The position numbers and the translations under genes were made by a program. A model generated the notes under the pieces. It saw only the letters and a list, made by a program, of their open reading frames with translations, was not told the DNA's origin and did not search any database. From an uncultured Octadecabacter sp. (lineage in GTDB: Bacteria; Pseudomonadota; Alphaproteobacteria; Rhodobacterales; Rhodobacteraceae): DNA of 43,889 nucleotides. The stretch's first letter is position 1. Each line of letters starts with the position of its first letter. Positions 9,379 through 17,809 of this stretch are shown here, piece after piece. The stretch covers positions 1 through 43,889 of the forward strand of contig CALBVZ010000012.1 in assembly GCA_937969445.1 (NCBI GenBank), in the 5' to 3' direction.

Positions 9379-9877
9379 AAGCAAAATCAATGAGCCTGGC
9401 AACCCTGCCACTCCCGCAACGTCAGACACGGCTGCAGCTAAGCCTGCAAGCTCGGCCCCTGCCCCTGCCCCAGCTGCGAGCGATTTTAAATCCTCCGCAC
9501 CAAAGGCAAAGCCACCGGCCAGCCAGCTGTCCACGGACCTGCACATCACAGGTAACCTGAAGACATCCGGCGACATCCAGATCGAAGGCACAGTAGACGG
9601 CGACATCCGCGCGCACCTGCTGACCATCGGTGAAAGCGCCACAGTAAACGGCGAATGCATGGCAGACGACGTTGTCGTCAACGGCCGCATCGTTGGCACA
9701 GTCCGCGGTCTCAAGGTTCGCCTGACATCCACGGCACGCGTTGAGGGTGACATCATCCATAAGACAATCGCAATTGAATCTGGCGCCCACTTCGAAGGCT
9801 CCGTTCAGCGTCAGGATGACCCACTGGGTTCTGGCGGTGCTAAAGCGCCAAAGGCTGCTGCTGCGCCAAAAGCGTAA
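9368..9877 (+). CDS. Bactofilin cytoskeletal protein
   Basis: A 169-residue bactofilin. A disordered Ala/Pro/Ser-rich N-terminal tail (residues 1 to about 52) precedes the right-handed beta-helix core (about 55-150). The core shows the regular spacing of hydrophobic and glycine residues, as in HITGNLKTSGDIQIEGTVDG and VNGRIVGTVRGLKVRLTSTA. A short Ala/Lys tail follows. Bactofilins polymerise without nucleotide at the inner membrane and position wall enzymes. The ATG at 9368 lies inside the end of the M23 peptidase gene (11-base overlap), so both are cotranscribed and probably translationally coupled; the peptidase's cytoplasmic N-terminus is the likely contact point. A Rho-independent terminator follows 25 bases after the stop. 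Confidence 0.95.
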   Translation: MFSKSKINEPGNPATPATSDTAAAKPASSAPAPAPAASDFKSSAPKAKPPASQLSTDLHITGNLKTSGDIQIEGTVDGDIRAHLLTIGESATVNGECMADDVVVNGRIVGTVRGLKVRLTSTARVEGDIIHKTIAIESGAHFEGSVQRQDDPLGSGGAKAPKAAAAPKA

Positions 9878-9902
9878 AACATCCGAAAATGATTTCGAAA
9901 CG

Positions 9903-9931
9903 GGGGCCGCGTTATTCGCTGGCCCCTTTTT
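9903..9931 (+). terminator. Rho-independent terminator after bactofilin
   Basis: GGGGCCGCG (9903-9911) can pair with CGC-T-GGCCCC (9917-9926) around a TTATT loop, with one bulged T, and is followed by TTTTT (9927-9931). It closes the M23-bactofilin operon, just before the convergent DUF2189 gene. Confidence 0.85.
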
Positions 9932-9940
9932 CATGGCAGA

Positions 9941-10720
9941 TTACACGGGGCTATAAAGCGCGCGCCGGTACATATGCCACGTTGCATGCCCCAATATCGG
10001 CAACACAACGACAAGCCCCAAAAACCACGGCAGAAGCGCCAAGAACGTCAAAACCGCAATGATCGCAGCCCAAACCAGCATGGTGCGAAAGTTCGCTTTT
10101 ACGCAGGACAGGCTCAGCAACATCGCCGTGACGAAATCGATTTCCTTGTCCAAGACCAATGGCAGGCTCACAACTGTCAGTGAGAACAATAAGAACGCTA
10201 GAATCCCACCGACACCCAACTCGACCGCAATCATCGTCAGCCCATTTGACGTAAAAAATACATCCCATGACGTCGAAATATTGGTCATCGCACTCAACCC
10301 CATGAACAGCGCAAAAATCATGTGCGCAAGAAACGTCCAGAATAGAAAGTAAAACAGGATAATCGCACCGATCCACGGCACCTGCTTGGTGCGCTCTTTC
10401 CAAACCACTCCAAGAACGTCACGCCAATCCAAGGCTTCCCCGCACTCAAGACGCCGGGAAACCTCATAAAGCCCAACAGCCGCAAACGGCGCTGCCAACG
10501 GAAACCCCAATGACGTGGCCAAAGTCCACGACACATGCCCCGCCCCAAGCCACAGCAAAACAAAACCACCAACGACGTAAATGGCGGAAAAGAACAAACC
10601 GAACTGCGGCGCAGCCCGAAAGTCTGCAAGCCCAGCCTTAAGGCAGACCCACACTTCAACAAGGGTCACAGTGCCAATTTCTGGTACTGGAGATGCAGAT
10701 GGCTGTTCAACGTGCGACAT
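9941..10720 (-). CDS. DUF2189 multi-pass inner-membrane protein
   Basis: A 259-residue membrane protein of the DUF2189 family, a family common in Rhodobacteraceae with no known activity. A polar N-terminus (MSHVEQPSASPVPEIGTVTL) is followed by about six hydrophobic helices, including FGLFFSAIYVVGGFVLLWLG, GAIILFYFLFWTFLAHMIFA and LLPWFLGLVVVLPILGHATW. The motif GHATWHMYRRAL near the C-terminus is characteristic of the family. The start at 10720 is decided by a GGAGG (complement of 10728-10732) 7 bases upstream; the longer reading frame to 10756 lacks such a site. It stands alone, convergent with bactofilin and separated from prfB by about 150 bases. Confidence 0.88.
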   Translation of the reverse strand: MSHVEQPSASPVPEIGTVTLVEVWVCLKAGLADFRAAPQFGLFFSAIYVVGGFVLLWLGAGHVSWTLATSLGFPLAAPFAAVGLYEVSRRLECGEALDWRDVLGVVWKERTKQVPWIGAIILFYFLFWTFLAHMIFALFMGLSAMTNISTSWDVFFTSNGLTMIAVELGVGGILAFLLFSLTVVSLPLVLDKEIDFVTAMLLSLSCVKANFRTMLVWAAIIAVLTFLALLPWFLGLVVVLPILGHATWHMYRRALYSPV

Positions 10721-10817
10721 AACGATCCTCCGCCCCCAGAATTGAGCGGCAAACACGTCAGGTCAAGCGCCCCATGATCTTCTTTGGCTCGAAAATACTC
10801 GCCCGCTGCAAGCGCTG

Positions 10818-10838
10818 CCAAAATTTGAAAAATTTTGG
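10818..10838. repeat. Perfect AT-rich palindrome 3' of prfB
   Basis: CCAAAATTT and AAATTTTGG form a perfect 9-bp inverted repeat around GAA. On the prfB strand it lies 35 bases past the stop codon, in a spacer that also has a GC-rich stretch (GCGCCTGCGGCGGGCG). No clean T-run follows, so it may be an mRNA 3'-stabilising hairpin or a copy of a dispersed intergenic palindrome rather than a classical terminator. Confidence 0.5.
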
Positions 10839-10872
10839 CGCCCGCCCGCCGCAGGCGCAATGCGCTAACGCA

Positions 10873-12000
10873 TTAGTCTTCAGCGTTGGCATCCGCGCGG
10901 CTTTTACCACTTACATCCATCGCCAAGGTCGCGCCCATGAACGCATCAAGATCACCATCAAGCACACCTTTCGTGTCTGATGTCTCATAGGCGGTTCGCA
11001 AGTCTTTCACCATTTGATACGGCTGCAAAACATAGGACCGGATCTGATTGCCCCAGCCCGCATCACCTGCGTTCTCATGCACCTCGTTGACCAGCGCCGA
11101 ACGCTTATCCAACTCCATCTGATACAATCGCGACTTCAACGCCTTCATCGCGATGTCGCGGTTCTGGTGTTGGGATTTCTCAGAACTCGTCACAACGATC
11201 CCTGTCGGCGCATGCGTGATCCGTACAGCGGAATCTGTTGTGTTAACGTGCTGACCACCTGCACCAGATGAGCGGTAGGTATCAATGCGAATATCAGCCG
11301 GATTAACCTCAATCTCGATGTTGTCGTCCACAACCGGATAGACCTTCACCGATGTAAAGGACGTGTGCCGTTTGGCGGCGCTATCAAAGGGCGAAATGCG
11401 TACCAGACGGTGCACACCGGATTCCGACTTCAGCCAACCATAGGCATTGTGTCCTGAAATCTTATAAGACGCCGACTTAATGCCAACCTCTTCGCCCGCA
11501 CTTTCAGACTGTAGTTCAACCTTGTAGCCCTTGCGCTCCGCCCAGCGGACATACATGCGCGCCAGCATCGCGGCCCAGTCACAGGCCTCTGTGCCACCAG
11601 CACCTGAATTGATCTCAAGAAAGGTGTCGTTGGCATCCGCCTCGCCGTTCAGCAGTGCTTCCAGCTCTTTTGCGGCGGCTGTAACTTTCAACGCTTTCAG
11701 CGCGTCTTCGGCTTCGGTGACGACGTCTGCGTCATCTTCCATCTCGCCCATCTCAATCATCTCTTGCTGATCGGACAGCTCTTGCTTGATGCTTTCATAG
11801 CTCGCCATTGCGTCAACCAACGCTTGGCGATCTTTCATCAGCTTTTGTGCGGCTTCTGGATTATCCCAAAGATTGGGGTCCTCAACACGGGCGTCAAATT
11901 CCTCAAGGCGATGAGGCGCGGTTTCCCAGTCCATCCGCTGTTCAAGCAACGTCAGGCTTTTCTCGATTTCGGTAACGATCGTTTGGATTTCAGCGCGCAT
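10873..12000 (-). CDS. prfB: Peptide chain release factor 2
   Basis: A 375-residue class I release factor that ends translation at UGA and UAA. The stop-codon recognition tripeptide Ser-Pro-Phe is at residues 203-205 (VRISPFDSAAKRHTSF), which marks RF2 rather than RF1. The GGQ motif that triggers peptidyl-tRNA hydrolysis is at 248-250 (SSGAGGQHVNTTDSAV). The whole protein is in one frame from the ATG, so the autoregulatory +1 frameshift at an in-frame UGA known from Escherichia coli prfB is absent here. mrcA lies upstream on the same strand with 72 bases between them, an order that suggests cotranscription. Confidence 0.98.
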   Translation of the reverse strand: MRAEIQTIVTEIEKSLTLLEQRMDWETAPHRLEEFDARVEDPNLWDNPEAAQKLMKDRQALVDAMASYESIKQELSDQQEMIEMGEMEDDADVVTEAEDALKALKVTAAAKELEALLNGEADANDTFLEINSGAGGTEACDWAAMLARMYVRWAERKGYKVELQSESAGEEVGIKSASYKISGHNAYGWLKSESGVHRLVRISPFDSAAKRHTSFTSVKVYPVVDDNIEIEVNPADIRIDTYRSSGAGGQHVNTTDSAVRITHAPTGIVVTSSEKSQHQNRDIAMKALKSRLYQMELDKRSALVNEVHENAGDAGWGNQIRSYVLQPYQMVKDLRTAYETSDTKGVLDGDLDAFMGATLAMDVSGKSRADANAED

Positions 12001-12072
12001 ATCAGACTTCTATGTCAAAGGGTTGTGCAGGGTCTAACCTATCCCTGTAGGCTGGGCAATCGGCCCACGACC

Positions 12073-14604
12073 CTAATACAAACCACCCGAAGACAACGAC
12101 CCGAAAGACGCGTTTGAGTTGATGGTCGCCGTCTCACCCGTTGATGTCGTTACGCTCACGGCCGCTGGAGGGCGTACTTCGTCAAACAACGGCAAATCGG
12201 CAGCCATCGCGAAACCACCGTCAAACGTGATACCGAATACTGGTTCTTCATCTTCCCGGAAACATTCCCGTACAACGTTGTCGCCGCTGGCCCCTTCTGG
12301 AAGGCGTGCGCCGGTAAAGCGGTCGATATTAATAAAGAGACATTCTTCGGGCGCACGGAACGAACCACCGCCGTACTCATTGATCGCAGTGCGCATAAAG
12401 CTGTTAAACACCGGACCGCAAAGCCCGCCACCAGACGCCCCACGCCCCAGCGAGCGCGGCGTATCAAAGCCAATATAGCACCCTGCTACAATGTTGGAAC
12501 TGAAGCCTACAAACCAAACGTCTTTGGCATCGTTGGTCGTGCCTGTCTTACCAGCGATCGGCACAGACAGGTTAATGGAAGAACGTGCCGTACCGCGTTG
12601 CACTACGCCTTCCATCATCGACGTCAGCTGATAGGCCGTTACCGCGTTCATCACGCGTTCACGGTTAGATGCAATGCGCGGACCACGGCCCTGTTCAAGG
12701 GTCGCATCCAGACATTCCGCGCAAACGCGTTGATCATGGCGATAGATTGTGTTCCCGTACCGGTCTTGAACACGGTCGACCAACGTTGGCTCAACACGCT
12801 CACCACCATTGGCAAACATCGCATAGGCTGCCACGAGCTTATAAAGCTGTGTTTCCTCTGACCCCAAAGACGCAGAAAGAAAGGCATTCATCCGATCGTA
12901 AACCCCGAACCGTTCAGCGTATTCCGCAACGGTGCGCATCCCGACCTCTTGCGCCAAACGCACGGTCATAACGTTCCGAGATTGCTCAATTCCGGTGCGC
13001 AATGGTGTTGGGCCATAAAAGCGATCAGATGCGTTCATCGGGCGCCAAACTTCGCCACCTGCCACAACTTCGATCGGGGCATCGACAACAATCGTCGCAG
13101 GCGTATAGCCAGAATCGAGCGCTGCCGCGAAGACAAACGGTTTAAACGCCGAACCCGGCTGACGGTTTGAATACGCACGGTTCAATTCGGAAATTGCGAT
13201 CTCGTAGCCGAAACCACCCTGCATCGCCAACACGCGCCCCGTGTTTACATCCATCGCCATGAACGCGCCTTGCACTTCTGGTACTTGGCGCAGAGTCCAG
13301 CGAATGAAATCGCCGGCGCCATTGTCGCCCGTCATCATACGACGCACGTGCACGATATCACCGGCCGAGAAATTGTCAGCAAACCCGCCACGCATCCATT
13401 CGATATCACGGCGTGGGATGATTGGCTCTTCGTCGCCGACCTCCCAACCTTCAATACCCATACGCATCTGATTTTCACCGACCTCAAGCACAACAGCGGG
13501 ATACCAAGGGTTTTCCAGCGTAACCGTGCGGATGACCGACGCGTTGCGCAGGTTGGCGCGCCATGTTTCTTCATCATCTAGCATTTCAACCGGCAACGAG
13601 AGGCCAGTGCCCCGCCACCGCCCAATTCCACGGTCATAGTTTTCCAACTGACGCTGCAACGCATCACGTGCCGCGTCTTGCAGGCTTTCATCCACGGTCG
13701 CACGGATCGAAAGACCGGCAGAGTTCATCTCATAATCAGGAAACAACCCTTCGACTTCGTTCACGATAGCAGCAGTGAAGTAGTCGCGTGGTGGGCGCTC
13801 TGAACGGGCGCTTGGGAAGTCGCCGTTCTGTACGGTGCGAATTGGATCGGCCAATGCAATCGCGAGCTCGTTTTCGTTGATATAGCCGTTTTCAAACATC
13901 TCTTCGAGAATGAAGTCACGGCGCTCAAGCGCGGCTTCGCGGTTGCGTACAGGGTGATAGCTATAGGGCGCTTTCGGATGCACCGCGAGGAATGCGGCCT
14001 CAGCGGGGGACAATTCAGACAGGGACTTATTGAAATACGACCGCGCGGCAGCCGTCACCCCAAAGGACCGCACACCAAGGTCGATCTCATTCAAATACAG
14101 CTCAAGCACGCCTTCTTTGCCTAGGATTTCTTCCATGCGTGGCGCAAGAATGATCTCTTGGATTTTACGCTCAACGCGGCGCGATCCATCCAAAAGGAAG
14201 TTCTTGGCGACCTGCTGTGTGATCGTCGACGCACCACGCAGGTTTTCACCACGGCTAACTACAGCCTCAACCAAGGCTGCACCGATACCGCGCAGATCGT
14301 ACCCGTCGTGGGTGTAAAAGTTCTTATCCTCAGCGGAAATAAACGCCTGCTTCACGATATCGGGAATTTCAGCTGCCGGCGTAAACAGACGGCGTTCTTC
14401 GGCGAATTCATCAATCACTTGCCCTTCGCCGGAATAAACACGGCTGATGGTCTTGGGTTGATAGTTTGCCAAGGTTTCATAGGTCGGCAAGTTGCGACCA
14501 TACATGTAGAAAATCGCACCCAGCGTCAGGGCCGCCATGCCCGCACCAAGCGTGAGCATCGAAAAGATGCCGCCAAAGAACGAGAAGATGAATCGCAAGA
14601 TCAT
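12073..14604 (-). CDS. mrcA: Penicillin-binding protein 1A, bifunctional peptidoglycan synthase
   Basis: An 843-residue class A PBP. One N-terminal transmembrane helix (about residues 10-34) is followed by the glycosyltransferase domain (about 60-240), with the catalytic Glu92 in ISAEDKNFYTHDG and the GASTITQQVAKN motif. An OB-like insert (about 330-435) precedes the transpeptidase domain (about 445-740). The transpeptidase triad is complete: Ser485-x-x-Lys488 in QPGSAFKPF, Ser542-Arg-Asn544, and Lys686-Thr-Gly688 in IAGKTGTTND. It polymerises and cross-links glycan strands in the periplasm. The C-terminal tail is acidic then Ser/Thr-rich. In roseobacters mrcA commonly lies between an amidase gene and prfB; here a convergent methyltransferase gene sits between mrcA and the amidase gene. 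Confidence 0.97.
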   Translation of the reverse strand: MILRFIFSFFGGIFSMLTLGAGMAALTLGAIFYMYGRNLPTYETLANYQPKTISRVYSGEGQVIDEFAEERRLFTPAAEIPDIVKQAFISAEDKNFYTHDGYDLRGIGAALVEAVVSRGENLRGASTITQQVAKNFLLDGSRRVERKIQEIILAPRMEEILGKEGVLELYLNEIDLGVRSFGVTAAARSYFNKSLSELSPAEAAFLAVHPKAPYSYHPVRNREAALERRDFILEEMFENGYINENELAIALADPIRTVQNGDFPSARSERPPRDYFTAAIVNEVEGLFPDYEMNSAGLSIRATVDESLQDAARDALQRQLENYDRGIGRWRGTGLSLPVEMLDDEETWRANLRNASVIRTVTLENPWYPAVVLEVGENQMRMGIEGWEVGDEEPIIPRRDIEWMRGGFADNFSAGDIVHVRRMMTGDNGAGDFIRWTLRQVPEVQGAFMAMDVNTGRVLAMQGGFGYEIAISELNRAYSNRQPGSAFKPFVFAAALDSGYTPATIVVDAPIEVVAGGEVWRPMNASDRFYGPTPLRTGIEQSRNVMTVRLAQEVGMRTVAEYAERFGVYDRMNAFLSASLGSEETQLYKLVAAYAMFANGGERVEPTLVDRVQDRYGNTIYRHDQRVCAECLDATLEQGRGPRIASNRERVMNAVTAYQLTSMMEGVVQRGTARSSINLSVPIAGKTGTTNDAKDVWFVGFSSNIVAGCYIGFDTPRSLGRGASGGGLCGPVFNSFMRTAINEYGGGSFRAPEECLFINIDRFTGARLPEGASGDNVVRECFREDEEPVFGITFDGGFAMAADLPLFDEVRPPAAVSVTTSTGETATINSNASFGSLSSGGLY

Positions 14605-14761
14605 GTGGTAGACCGCCCCTTGGTAGAATTGCCCTGCTTATAGGCAGAATGCATCTTGGCGTCAAAAGGCCAAACACCCATTCTGGCCAATTCCCGCCGG
14701 TTACATTGGGGTAATCTGAAACACCCTTGTGCGCCCCGCCCTGACAGCCCACACCGTATGC

Positions 14762-15385
14762 ATGACAACCTTCACAACACCCGCCGACATCCTGCCAACC
14801 TATGAGCGTGAAGCGGCTGATTTTCAGGCCGTGCGCAACAAGTCATTGTTCGAAAAATCGAACCTAGACAGGATGTTAGGCATCACACCACGCAATGTCG
14901 CGCAGCGCAGGTTGCTTGACTTGGGCTGCGGTCCCGGCGCGCCGATTGCGACCTACCTGACAGATCGCGGACTTGCCGTTACGGGTGTTGATGGAGCCGC
15001 CACAATGGTCGATCTGTTTGCGGCAACTTTGCCGAATGCCCGCGCCATTCACGCGGATATGAGAACCCTTGATCTGGGCGAGCGTTTCGATGCCATTCTC
15101 GCATGGAACAGCTTCTTCCACCTCGACCAAGATGCACAACGCGCCATGTTCCCGATCTTTGCCGCCCACTCTGCCCCAAACGCCGCGTTGATGTTCACAT
15201 CCGGGACGTCAGACGGCGAAGTTTGGGGCCATGCGGTGAAAGAACAGGTCTATCATTCCAGCTTGGCCCCCGATGAATACCGCGCCCTTCTGATCGCAAA
15301 TGGCTTTAAGGTCATCAGCTTCCGCGCTGAGGATCCGAATTGTCAGGGTCACAGCATTTGGTTGGCGCGGTTTACTGGCGGATAA
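14762..15385 (+). CDS. Class I SAM-dependent methyltransferase
   Basis: A 207-residue protein with the Rossmann methyltransferase core. Motif I is clear in LLDLGCGPGAPIATYL (about residues 52-67), the acidic end of strand 2 is the Asp in VTGVDGAATMVDL, and motif IV-like residues sit in FDAILAWNSFFHLD. There is no substrate-specific domain, so the target (small molecule or other) cannot be named. I chose the ATG at 14762; a GTG at 14729 would add eleven residues without similarity. The gene is inserted between two minus-strand wall genes. Its last 14 bases overlap the end of the convergent amidase gene. Confidence 0.85.
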   Translation: MTTFTTPADILPTYEREAADFQAVRNKSLFEKSNLDRMLGITPRNVAQRRLLDLGCGPGAPIATYLTDRGLAVTGVDGAATMVDLFAATLPNARAIHADMRTLDLGERFDAILAWNSFFHLDQDAQRAMFPIFAAHSAPNAALMFTSGTSDGEVWGHAVKEQVYHSSLAPDEYRALLIANGFKVISFRAEDPNCQGHSIWLARFTGG

Positions 15386-16601
15386 GCGGCTCTAACGCAG
15401 CTTCTTCAATCGCCCAACGTCCAACGGCCAATGTTACCGCAGCAACAATCGGCGCGCGCCCCTGTGCTGTCGTGAGGCGCGTACGATCATCAGGATTAGA
15501 CAAAAACCCAACCTCCAAAAGGATCGACGGAAAATCCGCCGCATTCAAAACCGCCAGTTCCGCTTCACGACGCGGACGCGAATTCAAAACGGCCCCTGTG
15601 TCACGCATTGCGGTCACCAGTTGATCTGCAAACCGTTCTCCGGATGCGGCGGTTTCAACACGCACAAGGTCCTGTAACACCATCGCCACTTCATCGCCCT
15701 GCCCGCTTAGATCGACACCAGCCAGCAGATCCCCGCTTTCATGGCGTTCCGCCATACGTTGCGACGCTTCCTCGGCAGCTTTACTCGTCAGCGTATAAAC
15801 AGACGCACCCGTTGCCTGAACACCTTCCAAAGCATCCGCATGTAGGGAAATGAACAAATCGGCGCCCGATCCCCGCGCCAATGTCAGGCGTTCTTGCAAC
15901 GGCACAAACGTATCATCCGCGCGGGTCACTGCAGGTTGAACACCTTCAATTCGACCCAACGCAGCCGCAAGTTCCAATCCCAATGCCAGCATGACATCCG
16001 CCTCATGCACGTCACCAACATCCGCACCTGGGTCAATTCCGCCGTGGCCAGGGTCAATCACAATAACCAATGGGCCATCATCGTCTTGCGGTGCTGCCGT
16101 CGCTGGATCAGCCGCCATTAGAAACGCCCAATCAGGATCATTGGGTGCGCCGGATGCGGCAATAAATTCGTCAACAGACGTGCTTTTCAACACCAAGCTG
16201 ATCTGCGCTGTGCCATCAACATCGTCCACTCGCATCCCCGCTTCATCTATTTGCACAGGGTCCGTCAAATCCAAGATCATGCGCGACCAACCAGGCCGCA
16301 ACCCGCCAAACCGTGCACCTGAAATCCAGTCGCTTTGCGTGAATGCCCCCGCGTCAGCACCACGAAAATCAACTTCGCGGAAATCCATGATCAAGCGCAT
16401 CGGGTCATCCAGCGTAAATACGCGGTACGGCACGGGTTGGGACAAAAACAGCTCAACCCCAGCGTGGCGAAACCCGTCATCCGCGCCCGATTGGGTCACA
16501 TCCAAACGCGCCAAGGCCGAAAACTCCTGTGCACCAACCACAGAGCCCAACACAATCAACGACGCGCAAACCGCGCTTTTCAATTTCGAAAAAAGGTTCA
16601 A
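15372..16601 (-). CDS. N-acetylmuramoyl-L-alanine amidase, AmiC type
   Basis: A 409-residue secreted amidase that removes stem peptides from glycan strands, mainly for daughter-cell separation. A signal peptide (about 1-24, cleaved near VVGAQEF) is followed by an AMIN targeting domain (about 28-140) and the Amidase_3 domain (about 178-400). The zinc ligands are His186 in DPGHGG, Glu200 in HEADVM and His254 in SLHAD; the catalytic Glu is Glu363 in LEVGFLSNP. An inserted helix region (about 280-320) matches the autoinhibitory segment of division amidases. The start codon is TTG at 16601, overlapping the TGA stop of the upstream aminotransferase (TTGA), with GAGGG just ahead, so translation is probably coupled. 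Confidence 0.93.
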   Translation of the reverse strand: MNLFSKLKSAVCASLIVLGSVVGAQEFSALARLDVTQSGADDGFRHAGVELFLSQPVPYRVFTLDDPMRLIMDFREVDFRGADAGAFTQSDWISGARFGGLRPGWSRMILDLTDPVQIDEAGMRVDDVDGTAQISLVLKSTSVDEFIAASGAPNDPDWAFLMAADPATAAPQDDDGPLVIVIDPGHGGIDPGADVGDVHEADVMLALGLELAAALGRIEGVQPAVTRADDTFVPLQERLTLARGSGADLFISLHADALEGVQATGASVYTLTSKAAEEASQRMAERHESGDLLAGVDLSGQGDEVAMVLQDLVRVETAASGERFADQLVTAMRDTGAVLNSRPRREAELAVLNAADFPSILLEVGFLSNPDDRTRLTTAQGRAPIVAAVTLAVGRWAIEEAALEPLIRQ

Positions 16602-17752
16602 AATTCTGCCCTCAACTTATCCATGAACGTCGCCAACCGGACGAGCCCCTCACGGATGTCATCTGTTGAACGCGCATAAGACAGCCGGACCCATTTATGC
16701 CCCTCAACCGGATCAAAATCGAGACCCGGTGTGATCGCAACACCAGCCTTATCAAGTACTTCGCGACAAAACTTAAGGCTATCATCCGTGTAATCTGACA
16801 CATCGACATAAACGTAAAACGCCCCGTCAGGTGGCGCGAACTTGTCTAATCCCGCTTTGGGGAGTTCCGCCAACATCAACGCACGATTGGCGCGATACAC
16901 ATCGACATTCAAATCCAGCTCCGGCGCACAGTCCATCGCGTGCAGCGCCAAACGTTGGGACGCATGGGACGGGCAAATGAACATATTCTGCGCAAGGCGT
17001 TCGATTTTACGGACATGGTCTTGTGGCACGACCATCCACCCCACGCGCCACCCTGTCATTGAGAAATACTTTGAAAACGAGTTGATGACATAGACCTCGT
17101 CAGTCACCTCAAGCGCACTTACCGCGCGGCCCTCGTATCCCAATCCATGATAAATTTCATCGCTGATGAATGCCGCATCTGTCGTAGCACAGGCTTCCGC
17201 CAGCCCGCGCATCGCGTCAATATCCAGCATCGTACCCGTCGGGTTGGCTGGCGACGCAACGATCAGCCCCGCCAAATCATGCGCAGCAACATCGCGCGCT
17301 ACGGGCTGCATTCGCGCCTCAAGCGTTGTTGGCATATCGACAGGCACCAAATCCAACGCCTTCAAAATCTGGCGATAAGACGGATAGCACGGCGCTCCAA
17401 GACCAACGCGTTCACCAGTGTCAAATAACGCCGAGAACGCCAATAAAAATGCGCCGGACGCGCCTGCGGTGATAACAATACGCTCAGGGTCCAAGTCCAG
17501 CCCGTACCATTCGCGATAGTGCTGTGCGATCCGCGCACGTAATTCCGGCAAGCCAAGCCCAACAGTATACCCAAGCGGATCCCCCGCCATATCAGCGGAC
17601 AATCGCTCAATCGCGGCCCGTGGTGCACCCGTTCCCGGCTGCCCCACTTCCATGTGGATAATATGGCGCCCTGCGGCCTCTGCAGCGCGCGCTTGCTCCA
17701 TCACATCCATCACGATGAAGGGATCAACCTCGCCCCGTCTTGAGTTTCGCAT
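16598..17752 (-). CDS. PLP-dependent class I/II aminotransferase
   Basis: A 384-residue fold-type I aminotransferase of the aspartate/aromatic/alanine group. Lys228, in NSFSKYFSMTGWRVGW, is the residue that binds pyridoxal phosphate, and Arg236 lies nearby. Other marks are HMEVGQPGTGAP for the substrate loop, ASPANPTG with the Asn/Pro of the cofactor site, and ISDEIYHGLGY with Asp198 and Tyr201. The C-terminus carries VRLSYARS, with the Arg that binds the substrate carboxylate. The amino acid used cannot be read from sequence. It overlaps the amidase start by 4 bases and is divergent from the M48 protease gene 57 bases away. No functional link to wall hydrolysis is obvious. Confidence 0.93.
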   Translation of the reverse strand: MRNSRRGEVDPFIVMDVMEQARAAEAAGRHIIHMEVGQPGTGAPRAAIERLSADMAGDPLGYTVGLGLPELRARIAQHYREWYGLDLDPERIVITAGASGAFLLAFSALFDTGERVGLGAPCYPSYRQILKALDLVPVDMPTTLEARMQPVARDVAAHDLAGLIVASPANPTGTMLDIDAMRGLAEACATTDAAFISDEIYHGLGYEGRAVSALEVTDEVYVINSFSKYFSMTGWRVGWMVVPQDHVRKIERLAQNMFICPSHASQRLALHAMDCAPELDLNVDVYRANRALMLAELPKAGLDKFAPPDGAFYVYVDVSDYTDDSLKFCREVLDKAGVAITPGLDFDPVEGHKWVRLSYARSTDDIREGLVRLATFMDKLRAEF

Positions 17753-17809
17753 GCTGCCCGCCCTATTCTTCTTTGAACCCTGTTTGCCCTGTCCAGCCGG
17801 AGCCCGTCA

